A stretch of 64,000 bases of DNA. It comes from Xylanimonas allomyrinae. GTDB lineage: Bacteria > Actinomycetota > Actinomycetes > Actinomycetales > Cellulomonadaceae. The notes under the pieces are model-generated. The model was not told where the DNA came from. It searched no databases and saw only the letters and a list, made by a program, of their open reading frames with translations. Below, piece after piece: positions 37,975 through 45,780 of the stretch. The stretch spans positions 2,852,001 to 2,916,000 of the forward strand of contig NZ_CP035495.1 in assembly GCF_004135345.1 (NCBI RefSeq), in the 5' to 3' direction. A program made the translations under genes and the position numbers. The first letter of the stretch is position 1. Each line of letters opens with the position of its first letter.

Positions 37975-39036
37975 CTACTGCTTGCCGTCCGTGGCTTCGC
38001 CGTCCTCCTGCTCGCTGTCCTCCTGCTCACCGTCGGTGTCGGCGGGCGCGGCGTCGGCAGGCTTCTTCGCGCTCGTGCGTGTGCGAGTCGTCGCCTTCTT
38101 GGCGACCTCGGTTGCCTTGTCGACGGCGTCCTCGACCCGCTCGGTGATCTTCTCCTGGACCTCGGTCGCCTTCTCGACGAGGTCCTCGCGCACCTCGGTC
38201 GCCTTCTCGACGAGGTCCTCGCGCACCTCCGCGGCTCGCTCGGCGAGCTTTTCGCCAGCCTCGCGTGAGCGCGCGACGGCGACGCCGGCGGCCTCGCCCA
38301 CGGCCTCGGCCGCGTCACCGGCACGCACCCGGGCCTCGCGCGCGACGCCTTCATAGTCGGGCGCCGTCGTCTGCTCCCACGGTTCGGCCCACGGGTCGTT
38401 CTGCGGCTGGGCCCGGCGCCAGAAGAGGTAGCCGATGCCGGCCGCAGCCCCCGTGACCAGCAGCCAGAAGAGGCCGCCCTTGCGCTTGCGCTTGGCAGGC
38501 TCGACGGCGGCGGCGACCTCGACCGCGGCGGCCGCCGCGCCGGTCCCCGCAGCCGAAGCCTTGGCGGCGGCCTCGTTGAAGGCCGCGACGAGGCGCGGCA
38601 GGTACTCGTCCACGAGCTTGTCGTGCGCGACGTCGACGGCCTCGGCCGTGCGGTCGTGCGCCGTCTCGACGAACGGCACGAGCCTGTCGTGTGCGGTGTC
38701 GACGAGCGGGGCCAGGCGGTCGTGAGCCGTGTCGACCAGCGGCGTGGCCCTGTCGGCCAGCTTCTCGACGCGAGGCGCCGCGGCCTGCACCGACTCGTGC
38801 CACGCCTTCTCGGCCCGCGGGCGCAGCCAGGTGAGGAAGTCCTTGGCGTGGGGCTCGGCCCACTCCCGCGCCTGCACGGCCGCGTCCTTGGCCTGCCCCG
38901 CGAGCACGCCTGCCTCCTTCGCCGCCCGCGACCCCACGTCGGTCAGCGTCGCTGCTGCCCGCGCGGCGGAGTCCTTCAGGTTCTCCGTGTCGATCGATCG
39001 CACCGTCCCGGTCACCGTCTCGTTCCTACGCACCAT
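37975..39036 (-). CDS. Helical repeat membrane-anchored protein, unknown function
   Basis: This 353-residue protein is not assigned to a known family. The N-terminal half is Ala-rich amphipathic helix with an 11-residue repeat (VDTAHDRLAPL, VDTAHDRLVPF, VETAHDRTAEA, VDVAHDKLVDE), the periodicity seen in apolipoprotein-like and LEA-like proteins. One membrane helix follows basic residues (KRKRKGG then LFWLLVTGAAAGIGYLFW, about 186-204). The C-terminal half has a second repeat (AEVREDLVEKAT twice, then variants) and an acidic tail. ATG 39036 is chosen as the last start before the repeats. It could coat the membrane or bind the cell surface. Confidence 0.72.
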   Translation of the reverse strand: MVRRNETVTGTVRSIDTENLKDSAARAAATLTDVGSRAAKEAGVLAGQAKDAAVQAREWAEPHAKDFLTWLRPRAEKAWHESVQAAAPRVEKLADRATPLVDTAHDRLAPLVDTAHDRLVPFVETAHDRTAEAVDVAHDKLVDEYLPRLVAAFNEAAAKASAAGTGAAAAAVEVAAAVEPAKRKRKGGLFWLLVTGAAAGIGYLFWRRAQPQNDPWAEPWEQTTAPDYEGVAREARVRAGDAAEAVGEAAGVAVARSREAGEKLAERAAEVREDLVEKATEVREDLVEKATEVQEKITERVEDAVDKATEVAKKATTRTRTSAKKPADAAPADTDGEQEDSEQEDGEATDGKQ

Positions 39037-39166
39037 GCGCCCACTCTGCCACCCGCCACTGTGCGTCGCGCGAGGGGGCCGCGGCCTGGTCGCCGCTGTG
39101 CCGCACCGTGCGTCGTCTTGCTGCGCACCGGTCCACAACGCCTGCCGCCACGGGGTGCTCGCGTGG

Positions 39167-39172
39167 GAGGAT
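39167..39172 (+). promoter_or_regulatory. Leaderless -10 element for the cyclophilin gene
   Basis: GAGGAT is followed by six bases and then ATG 39179, so transcription would begin at the start codon. The same spacing occurs before the phosphatase and GNAT genes near the window end. Confidence 0.45.
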
Positions 39173-39178
39173 GACCGC

Positions 39179-39718
39179 ATGTTCGCAACCCTCCACACCA
39201 CGCTCGGCGACATCCGCATCGAGTTGCTGCCGAACCACGCGCCCAAGACGGTCAAGAACTTCGTGGGCCTTGCCACAGGTGACCAGCCGTGGACCGACCC
39301 ACGCACGGGCGAGGAGAAGACGACGCCTCTGTACGACGGCGTCATCTTCCACCGCGTCATCGCCGACTTCATGATCCAGGGCGGGGACCCGCTCGGCACC
39401 GGCACGGGCGGCCCGGGCTACACCTTCGACGACGAGATCCACCCCGAGCTGGGCTTCTCGGAGAAGTACCTGCTGGCGATGGCCAACGCCGGCAAGCGCC
39501 GCAACCCGGTGACGGGCGAGGCCGGCGGCACGAACGGGTCGCAGTTCTTCATCACCACGGCCGAGACGCCGTGGCTCAACGGCAAGCACACGATCTTCGG
39601 CAAGGTCGCCGACGACGCGTCGAAGGCCGTCGTCGACGCCATCGGCACGACGAAGACGCGCCCCGGCGACCGCCCGGTCGAGGACGTCGTGATCTCCTCG
39701 ATCACCATCGAGGGCTGA
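39179..39718 (+). CDS. Peptidyl-prolyl cis-trans isomerase, cyclophilin type
   Basis: This 179-residue cytoplasmic cyclophilin speeds proline isomerisation. It has FHRVIADFMIQGGDPLGTG (catalytic Arg in FHRV), GSQFFITTAETPWLNGKHTI and FGKV. There is no signal peptide. The gene precedes the rhomboid protease, the usual actinobacterial order near pknB. Confidence 0.95.
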   Translation: MFATLHTTLGDIRIELLPNHAPKTVKNFVGLATGDQPWTDPRTGEEKTTPLYDGVIFHRVIADFMIQGGDPLGTGTGGPGYTFDDEIHPELGFSEKYLLAMANAGKRRNPVTGEAGGTNGSQFFITTAETPWLNGKHTIFGKVADDASKAVVDAIGTTKTRPGDRPVEDVVISSITIEG

Positions 39719-39862
39719 CGTGCGCTGCGGGCCCGGCCGACGCCACGTCGGACCGGGCCCGCATGCCTTCCCGCCGCTTCCCGCTGCTCCCACCGCCGCC
39801 GAGACGAGGGCCGAACCATCGCGACCGACCAGCCGATCCCCGGGGCTCCCGACGTCGTCCCC

Positions 39863-40696
39863 GTGTGCCCCCGGCACCCCGACCGTGTCGCCTACGTGCG
39901 CTGCCAGCGGTGCGGCCGCCCGGCATGCCCGGAGTGCCAGCGCCCGGCCGCCGTCGGCATCCAGTGCGTCGACTGCGTGCGGCAGGCAGCCAGGTCCGCC
40001 CCGCGCACGACGACGGCGGTGGGCGGGCGTGTGCGCCAGGGCAAGCCGGTCGTCACGTTCACCATCATCGGCATCTGTGTCGTCAGCTTCGTGCTCCAGC
40101 TCGTCACGAACGGGGCGTGGACGACGCAGTTCCAGTTCGTGCCCGCGTGGGGTCTCGACGAGCCGTGGCGGTTCCTGACTGCGGCGTTCCTGCACTCGAC
40201 GGGCTTCCCCGCCCACATCCTGTTCAACATGTGGGCCCTGTACGTCACCGGGCAGTTCCTGGAGCCGGTGCTCGGGCGCGCCAGGTTCATCACGCTGTGC
40301 CTGGTGAGCGCGGTCGCGGCGTCGGTGGGCGTCGTACTGCTCACCAGCCCGGTGCTCACGACGCAGGGCTGGGCCTGGGGTCCCGCCGTCGTCGGCGCCT
40401 CGGGCATGGTGTTCGGCCTGTTCGGTGCGATGGTGCCCGTGCTGCGACGGCTCGGGGCGAACGCCGCACAGGTGATCGGCCTCATCGCCGTCAACGGCGT
40501 CATCGGGTTCGTGGTCCCGGGAATCGCCTGGCAGGCACACCTGGGCGGCCTGGTCGCCGGGCTCGTGCTCGGCTGGGGGTTCTCGCATGCGCCGCGCGGG
40601 CGGCAGAAGCTCGTCGCGTGGCTGCTGCCGGCCGCCGTCGTCGTCGTGCTCGTCGCAGTGACGCTGGCGCGGTACGCCGCGACGATCTGGCTCTGA
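39863..40696 (+). CDS. Rhomboid family intramembrane serine protease
   Basis: This is a membrane protease with an N-terminal zinc-ribbon-like B-box domain (CPRHPDRVAYVRCQRCGRP, CPECQRPAAVGIQCVDC) and six membrane helices. Rhomboid motifs: HILFNMWALYVTGQFLE, GASGMVFGLFGA with the catalytic serine in GASG, and the histidine in AHLGGLVAGL. GTG 39863 is the first unbroken start, giving 277 residues, but has no ribosome site. The frame continues upstream through plausible N-terminal residues to an ATC at 39818 with GAGGG at good distance. The true start is uncertain. Confidence 0.9.
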   Translation: MCPRHPDRVAYVRCQRCGRPACPECQRPAAVGIQCVDCVRQAARSAPRTTTAVGGRVRQGKPVVTFTIIGICVVSFVLQLVTNGAWTTQFQFVPAWGLDEPWRFLTAAFLHSTGFPAHILFNMWALYVTGQFLEPVLGRARFITLCLVSAVAASVGVVLLTSPVLTTQGWAWGPAVVGASGMVFGLFGAMVPVLRRLGANAAQVIGLIAVNGVIGFVVPGIAWQAHLGGLVAGLVLGWGFSHAPRGRQKLVAWLLPAAVVVVLVAVTLARYAATIWL

Positions 40697-40721
40697 GCCG
40701 GGGGCGGAACCCGGACTCGAA

Positions 40722-40743
40722 CGGCGCGCCCGTGGGCGCGCCG
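40722..40743. terminator. Terminator between rhomboid and crgA
   Basis: CGGCGCGCCC-GT-GGGCGCGCCG is a perfect 10-bp stem with a two-base loop, located between two convergent genes and able to serve both. Confidence 0.7.
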
Positions 40744-40749
40744 CTACGC

Positions 40750-40779
40750 GTTCGACCGGGGAGCGTTCGACCGGGGAGC
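40750..40779. repeat. 15-bp tandem repeat at the crgA 3' end
   Basis: GTTCGACCGGGGAGC occurs twice in tandem (40750-40764 and 40765-40779), two bases past the crgA stop. Confidence 0.85.
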
Positions 40780-40781
40780 GG

Positions 40782-41063
40782 TCACTTCCACTGCGTCGTG
40801 AGGCCGAACCCGGCGATGACCAGCGCGAAGCCGATCGCGAGGTTCCACTGGTGCAGCGCCGGGATCGGGAACCCGCCGCCGGCGCGGTTGTTGGTGATGT
40901 AGAAGACGACGATCCACACGAGGCCCAGCACCATCAGCGTGAGCATGAGCGGTACGAGCCACGCCGGGTTGCCGGTGCGGGCCTTGGCGGCCTTGGCCGC
41001 CTTGTCGGCAGCCTGCGGTGCGGGCGCCGCGACCTTCTTCTTGCGGGACTTCGACTCGGGCAC
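40782..41063 (-). CDS. crgA: Cell division protein CrgA
   Basis: This 93-residue membrane protein has two helices (AWLVPLMLTLMVLGLVWIVV and LAIGFALVIAGFGL). The CrgA pattern is visible: a Lys-rich N terminus, FYITNNRAGG and a terminal GLTTQWK. In Streptomyces and mycobacteria it recruits FtsZ-ring and peptidoglycan factors. GTG 41063 follows GAGGAG. It is divergent from DUF881, sharing the palindromic promoter at 41127-41141. Confidence 0.95.
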   Translation of the reverse strand: MPESKSRKKKVAAPAPQAADKAAKAAKARTGNPAWLVPLMLTLMVLGLVWIVVFYITNNRAGGGFPIPALHQWNLAIGFALVIAGFGLTTQWK

Positions 41064-41126
41064 GGCGACGCGCTCCTCGTTCTCGTGTGACGTCCGGCGA
41101 CGAACCGGACGTGGATGACATTCCGT

Positions 41127-41141
41127 CGACTAGCGTAGTCG
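41127..41141. promoter_or_regulatory. Overlapping divergent -10 elements in a palindrome
   Basis: CGACTA-GCG-TAGTCG is a perfect inverted repeat with a three-base centre. TAGCGT (41131-41136) reads as a -10 toward DUF881 and TACGCT on the other strand as a -10 toward crgA. The two promoters would compete for polymerase. Confidence 0.5.
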
Positions 41142-41187
41142 CCGGGGCGACTCAGCCCCGACCGTGCGCCCCTCGGGAGGTGGAAGC

Positions 41188-41961
41188 GTGACGCGACGTG
41201 TGCATCTGCGGCTCGCCCTGCTTCCCCGGTCAGGCGGACGCCTGCGGCCCACGATCACCGTGGGAGTCGTCGCCGGGCTCGCCGGAATCATGTTCGCGGC
41301 GAGCGCGCAGCTCGCGCACGGCAGCTCGGGTCTGCGCCTGCCGACCGACCTGGCAGAGCTCGTCGACGCCGAGACGTCGCGGGTCGACCGCCTCAGCGCG
41401 CAGGCGGAGTCCCTGCGAGCCGAGGTGGACGCGCTCACGGCCTCCGACACGATCGCCCCTGTCGAGGACCCCACGCTCGCGGAGCGCGAGGGCATCGCCG
41501 TCGGATCGGTCGCTGTCGCAGGCGGAGGACTCCAGGTCACGCTCGACGACGCACCGGCGTCGAGCGCCACGATCCCCGGCGTCTCGGCCGACGATCTCGT
41601 GGTCCACCAGCAGGACATCCAGCACGTCATCAACGCCCTGTGGGCCGGCGGCGCGGAGGCGATGACGCTCCAGGGCGAGCGCGTCACGATGACGTCGGCG
41701 TTCCGGTGCTCGGGCAACATCCTCCTGCTGCACGGCCGGGTGTTCAGCCCGCCGTACGTCATCGAGGCGGTCGGCTCGCCCGAGTCGATGCGGCGTGCGC
41801 TCGACGCCTCGCCCGGCGTCGCGATCTACCGACAGTACGTCGCGTCCGTCGGTCTCGGGTGGAACGTCCGCGCCGTCGACGACCTCTCCCTGCCGGCCTA
41901 CACGGGCTCGACCGACCTGAGATTTGCACGCCTGCCCGCAGGGAAGGACCCGCTGCGATGA
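41188..41961 (+). CDS. DUF881 family protein
   Basis: This 257-residue protein has one N-terminal membrane helix (TITVGVVAGLAGIMFAASA), a coiled-coil stretch (ETSRVDRLSAQAESLRAEVDAL), and the DUF881 domain with VTLDDAP, VVHQQDIQHVINALW and RCSGNILLLHGRVFSPPYVI. The family lies next to division genes in actinobacteria; its role is unknown. GTG 41188 is chosen over 41164 because GGGAGGTGG lies just upstream. The stop overlaps the sortase ATG. Confidence 0.9.
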   Translation: MTRRVHLRLALLPRSGGRLRPTITVGVVAGLAGIMFAASAQLAHGSSGLRLPTDLAELVDAETSRVDRLSAQAESLRAEVDALTASDTIAPVEDPTLAEREGIAVGSVAVAGGGLQVTLDDAPASSATIPGVSADDLVVHQQDIQHVINALWAGGAEAMTLQGERVTMTSAFRCSGNILLLHGRVFSPPYVIEAVGSPESMRRALDASPGVAIYRQYVASVGLGWNVRAVDDLSLPAYTGSTDLRFARLPAGKDPLR

Positions 41962-42767
41962 CGACGTCCACCATGACGCGGCCCTCGAGGGACCGGCACG
42001 CACGCCGCGGACGTGCCGGGGCGGGCAACGCCGTCGTCGGCGTGATCGGCGAGCTGTTCATCACGGCCGGCGTCCTGCTCGGGTTGTTCGTCGCATGGCA
42101 GCTGTGGTGGACCGACGTCATCGCGCTCCGGGAGCAGGCGCAGGTCCTCCAGGCGCTCGACTGGGATCCGCCGCCCGCGCCCCACGCCACCGCAGCACCG
42201 CCCGTCGAACGCCGCGACGACCCGCCCGTCGACCCGCAGCCGGCGTTCGGCGAGGTGTTCGCCCAGTTCTATGTGCCGCGCTGGGGCGCCGACTACGTGT
42301 CGCCCATCGCGGGCGGTGTCGACCGCCGGGAGATCCTCGACCGGCTCGGCATCGGGCACTACCCCGGCACGGCCATGCCCGGGGACCTCGGCAACTTCGC
42401 GGTCGCCGGGCACCGCACGACGTTCGGGCGGCCCTTCCACCGGGTCGCCGAGCTCGAGGTCGGCGACGCCCTCGTCGTGCGCACGCAGACCACCTGGTAC
42501 GTCTATCGCGTGACCGGGACCGAGATCGTGTGGCCCTGGCAGGTCGAGGTAGTCTCGCCCGTCCCGGGCCTGCAGCCCGGCGAGCCCGTCCCCGAGCTCA
42601 CGCAACGGCTCATGACGATGACGGCGTGCCACCCGATGTACTCGGCGCGGCAGCGGTTCGTCGTCCACGCCGAGTTCGACTACTGGATGCCCGTGAGCGA
42701 CGGGACCCCGCCTGAGCTGACGGACGCCGGGGTCCGCGTGGTCGGGACCGACGCAGGAGGTGCCTGA
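41958..42767 (+). CDS. Class E sortase
   Basis: This 269-residue membrane transpeptidase joins surface proteins with a C-terminal sorting motif (LAXTG in class E) to the wall. It has one N-terminal helix (VIGELFITAGVLLGLFVAW) and a proline-rich linker. The sortase core shows catalytic His in FAVAGHRTTFGRPFHRV, Cys in MTMTACHPMYSARQRFVV and Arg in the same strand. It is coupled to DUF881 (ATGA) and to the small protein after it (one-base overlap). Confidence 0.93.
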   Translation: MTTSTMTRPSRDRHARRGRAGAGNAVVGVIGELFITAGVLLGLFVAWQLWWTDVIALREQAQVLQALDWDPPPAPHATAAPPVERRDDPPVDPQPAFGEVFAQFYVPRWGADYVSPIAGGVDRREILDRLGIGHYPGTAMPGDLGNFAVAGHRTTFGRPFHRVAELEVGDALVVRTQTTWYVYRVTGTEIVWPWQVEVVSPVPGLQPGEPVPELTQRLMTMTACHPMYSARQRFVVHAEFDYWMPVSDGTPPELTDAGVRVVGTDAGGA

Positions 42768-42922
42768 TGTACGCGGCGCTGTGGCGCGTGCTGCCCGGAC
42801 CCGCGTGGGTGCGCGTTCTCGTCCTCCTGGTGCTCGTGGCCGGCGTGGTCGCGGCGTGCTTCGAGTGGGTCTTCCCGTGGATCTCGGAGTATCTGGCCCT
42901 CAACGACAACACCGTAGGCTGA
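42767..42922 (+). CDS. Small single-helix membrane protein
   Basis: This 51-residue protein is mostly one membrane helix (VRVLVLLVLVAGVVAACFEW) between short tails, ending SEYLALNDNTVG. ATG 42767 overlaps the sortase stop, and AGGAGG lies ten bases before it. Similar tiny proteins lie between sortase E and pabA in related genomes; function unknown. Confidence 0.85.
   Translation: MYAALWRVLPGPAWVRVLVLLVLVAGVVAACFEWVFPWISEYLALNDNTVG
42915..42920 (+). promoter_or_regulatory. Leaderless -10 element for pabA
   Basis: TAGGCT is embedded in the last codons of the preceding small gene. Six bases follow before GTG 42927, so pabA can be transcribed as a leaderless message in addition to read-through. 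Confidence 0.5.
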
Positions 42923-42926
42923 CGGT

Positions 42927-43601
42927 GTGAACACCGGGCCGCGGATCCTCGTCGTCGACAACTACGACTCGTTCGTCTACACGATCGTGGGCTACCTCGA
43001 CCAGCTCGGCGCCCGCACCGTCGTCGTGCGCAACGACGCGGTACCGGCCTGCGTGCTGGCCGCCGCCGAGGGGGACCGGATCGTCGGCGCCGACGGCGTC
43101 GCGTTCGACGGCGTGCTCGTCTCCCCCGGCCCGGGCACCCCGCACGAGGCCGGCTCGTCCGAGGACGTCATCCGGGCGTGCGCTCGCACCCGCACCCCGA
43201 TGCTGGGCGTGTGCCTGGGCCACCAGGCGCTCGCCGAGGTGTTCGGGGCGACCGTCTCGCACGCCCCTGAGCTCATGCACGGCAAGACCAGCCAGGTCGA
43301 GCACGCGGGCGTCGGCGTCGTCGCCGGGCTCGCGCAGCCGTTCACCGCGACGCGCTACCACTCGCTCGCCGTCGAACCCCAGACCGTCCCGGACGAGCTG
43401 CGCGTCACGTGCGCGACCGCGTCGGGCATCGTCATGGGCCTGGAGCACCGCGATCTGCCCCTGCATGGCGTGCAGTTTCACCCCGAGTCGGTCCTGACGC
43501 AGGGCGGGCACCGGCTGCTCGCCAACTGGCTCGCGCTGTGCGGCGACGCCGGAGCCGTGGAGCGTTCGGCGGGCATGGCGCCGCAGGTCCACCGGGGCTG
43601 A
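42927..43601 (+). CDS. pabA: Glutamine amidotransferase, aminodeoxychorismate/anthranilate synthase component II
   Basis: This 224-residue class I amidotransferase releases ammonia from glutamine for PabB or TrpE. It begins ILVVDNYDSFVYTIVGYL. SPGPGTP and the nucleophile in MLGVCLGHQAL follow, and the catalytic His-Glu is in GVQFHPESVLTQGG. The partner subunit is not in the window, so PabA and TrpG roles cannot be separated. It is convergent with pknB across a strong terminator. Confidence 0.93.
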   Translation: MNTGPRILVVDNYDSFVYTIVGYLDQLGARTVVVRNDAVPACVLAAAEGDRIVGADGVAFDGVLVSPGPGTPHEAGSSEDVIRACARTRTPMLGVCLGHQALAEVFGATVSHAPELMHGKTSQVEHAGVGVVAGLAQPFTATRYHSLAVEPQTVPDELRVTCATASGIVMGLEHRDLPLHGVQFHPESVLTQGGHRLLANWLALCGDAGAVERSAGMAPQVHRG

Positions 43602-43646
43602 CGAGCGAACGCGTCGGCGGGGCGTCGCGCGTCCTCGACAGACGGC

Positions 43647-43679
43647 GGGGGCCCGGCCACCGATCGTGGCCGAGCCCCC
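43647..43679. terminator. Bidirectional terminator between pabA and pknB
   Basis: The 14-base arms (43647-43660 and 43666-43679) pair with one mismatch across the loop CGATC. Both flanking genes end toward it. Confidence 0.85.
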
Positions 43680-43694
43680 ACCTGCCGCCTGCGC

Positions 43695-45779
43695 CTAGCC
43701 GTTCCCCGGGTTCGGAGACGGCGAGGTCCCGGGGTTGCCGCCGCCGCCTCCGCCACCTCCGCCGCCCGTGACCTTCTGGCCGGTCGACACGATGACCCGG
43801 ACGGTGTCGCCTTCGTTGAGAGTGGTGCCGGCCGGCGGGTCGGTGCGGATGATCGAGCTCGCGGGCACGGTGTCGGAGGACTCCAGCTCGGGCACGCAGT
43901 TGAGCGGCCGGCACATGGCCTGCGCCGCGTCGTCCCACACCAGGCCTGTGAGCTGCGGGACCTGCACCTGCTCGAGGGCCGGGGCGACGGCGAGGCCCAG
44001 CGTGACGCGCTGACCCTGGGGCACGTTGCCCGGCTGCGGGTCCTGCGAGACGACGGAGCCGGGGGTCGCGGTGGCGCTCTCGACGTCCTCGGTGTCGGAG
44101 TTGAGGCCGAGGCGGGTGAGCTCGGCGATCGCGTCGTCGCGTGTCATGCCGACGAGATTGGTCAGGTTCACGGTGCCGTCGGAGATGAACACGTTCACGG
44201 TGTCGCCCGAGGTCGCAGCCTCGCGCGCCGGAGGCTCGGTGCGCGTCACGTTGTCCTTCTCGACGTCCTTGCTCGACTCGGGCGTGACGGTGCCCCAGAC
44301 CAGTCCTGCGGCCTGGATCATCGAACGCGCCTCTTCCTGAGACTTGCCGGTGACATCGGGAACGGCGACGGTGCTCGGGCCTCCCGAGAAGTACACCGTC
44401 ACGAAGGAGTTGGGCGCCGCCATCTCCCCGGCAGCAGGTTCCTGGCGCGTCGAGGTGTCCTTCTCGGCGTTGGAGTCGGTGTCGATGGCGTCACGGAACC
44501 GGAAGTCGGCCTCCTGGACGATCTGGCGTGCCTGCTCACGCGTCGAGCCGATCGGGATCGACGGGACCGCGACGTCCTGCGGCGTCGACGGACGGTTGCC
44601 GAGGATCAGCGCGATCACGACCGCTGCGACAGCCAGCACGCCCACCACGGAAAGAGTCCAGATGAGCGCCTTCTTGCGCTTCCTGGCCGCCCGGTCGGTG
44701 CTGCGCGCGCCGACGGACCCTGCCGGCCCGACGCCGTCAGGCAGCACGCCCGTCTCCGGGACGGGCGCACCCCACTGCTGGGTGGCCGCGACCTCGGGGG
44801 TGAGCAGCTGGGTGCCTGCATCCCCTGGGCCCGGTGCGCCGAACGCGACCGTGGGGTCCGCGCCCGCCACCCCGGCAGCAGCGACACCCGCACCGATCGC
44901 CGGCGCGACGACCGCGCCGCCGCGCATGGCGGCCTCGAGGTCGCCGCGGAACTCCGCGGCCGAGGAGTAGCGCGCCGTGCGCTCCTTGGCCAGCGCCTTG
45001 AGCGTGATGCGGTCGAGCACCTCGGGCACGTCGGACGCGATCTCGCTCGGACGCTGCGGGGCCTGCCCCACGTGCTGGTACGCCACCGCCACCGGCGAGT
45101 CGCCCACGAACGGCGGGCGGCCCGTGAGCAGCTCGAACAGCAGGCACCCCGTCGAGTACAGGTCGCTGCGGGCGTCGACCTGCTCGCCGCGCGCCTGCTC
45201 GGGCGACAGGTACTGCGCCGTACCGATCACCGCGTGCGTCTGCGTCATCGTCGCCGCAGAGTCCGCGATGGCGCGAGCGATACCGAAGTCCATGACCTTG
45301 ACCGCGCCCGTCGGCGTGATCATCACGTTCGCGGGCTTGATGTCACGGTGCACGATCCCGGCATGGTGCGAGTACTCCAGCGCACCCAGCACGCCCGCCG
45401 TGATCTCCACCGCCTCCTCGATCGGCACCGCAGCGCCGTCCTGGAGGATGTCGCGCACCGTGTGCCCCTCGACGTACTCCATGACGATGAAGGGCACGTG
45501 CACCTGGTGACCCGTGGCCGGGTCGGAGTGCACGTCCTCGCCCGTGTCGTAGACGGCGACGATCGCCGGATGGTTGAGAGCTGCGGCCGCCTGCGCCTCG
45601 CGGCGGAACCGGGCGAGGAACGACGGGTCACGCGCCAGATCCGAACGCAGCACCTTGATCGCGACGGTGCGGCCAAGGCGCGCGTCATGACCGATATGTA
45701 CTTCGGCCATCCCGCCGCGGCCGATCAGCTCACCGACCTCGTACCGGCCTGCGAGCACTCGGGGCGTGTTGTCCACCAA
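43695..45779 (-). CDS. pknB: Serine/threonine kinase PknB with four PASTA domains
   Basis: This membrane kinase controls wall growth and division. The kinase domain (about 13-275) has GRGGMAEV, the lysine in VAIKVLRS, HRDIKPANV, MDFGIA and an activation loop with TMTQTHAVIGTAQYLSPEQ. A helix (LIWTLSVVGVLAVAAVVIAL) at about 372-392 leads to four PASTA repeats that bind muropeptides or lipid II. A Gly-run tail (ten Gly) ends the protein. The start is TTG 45779 or GTG 45776, just after the pknA stop. It is last in the operon. Confidence 0.96.
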   Translation of the reverse strand: MVDNTPRVLAGRYEVGELIGRGGMAEVHIGHDARLGRTVAIKVLRSDLARDPSFLARFRREAQAAAALNHPAIVAVYDTGEDVHSDPATGHQVHVPFIVMEYVEGHTVRDILQDGAAVPIEEAVEITAGVLGALEYSHHAGIVHRDIKPANVMITPTGAVKVMDFGIARAIADSAATMTQTHAVIGTAQYLSPEQARGEQVDARSDLYSTGCLLFELLTGRPPFVGDSPVAVAYQHVGQAPQRPSEIASDVPEVLDRITLKALAKERTARYSSAAEFRGDLEAAMRGGAVVAPAIGAGVAAAGVAGADPTVAFGAPGPGDAGTQLLTPEVAATQQWGAPVPETGVLPDGVGPAGSVGARSTDRAARKRKKALIWTLSVVGVLAVAAVVIALILGNRPSTPQDVAVPSIPIGSTREQARQIVQEADFRFRDAIDTDSNAEKDTSTRQEPAAGEMAAPNSFVTVYFSGGPSTVAVPDVTGKSQEEARSMIQAAGLVWGTVTPESSKDVEKDNVTRTEPPAREAATSGDTVNVFISDGTVNLTNLVGMTRDDAIAELTRLGLNSDTEDVESATATPGSVVSQDPQPGNVPQGQRVTLGLAVAPALEQVQVPQLTGLVWDDAAQAMCRPLNCVPELESSDTVPASSIIRTDPPAGTTLNEGDTVRVIVSTGQKVTGGGGGGGGGGNPGTSPSPNPGNG

Positions 45780-45780
45780 C

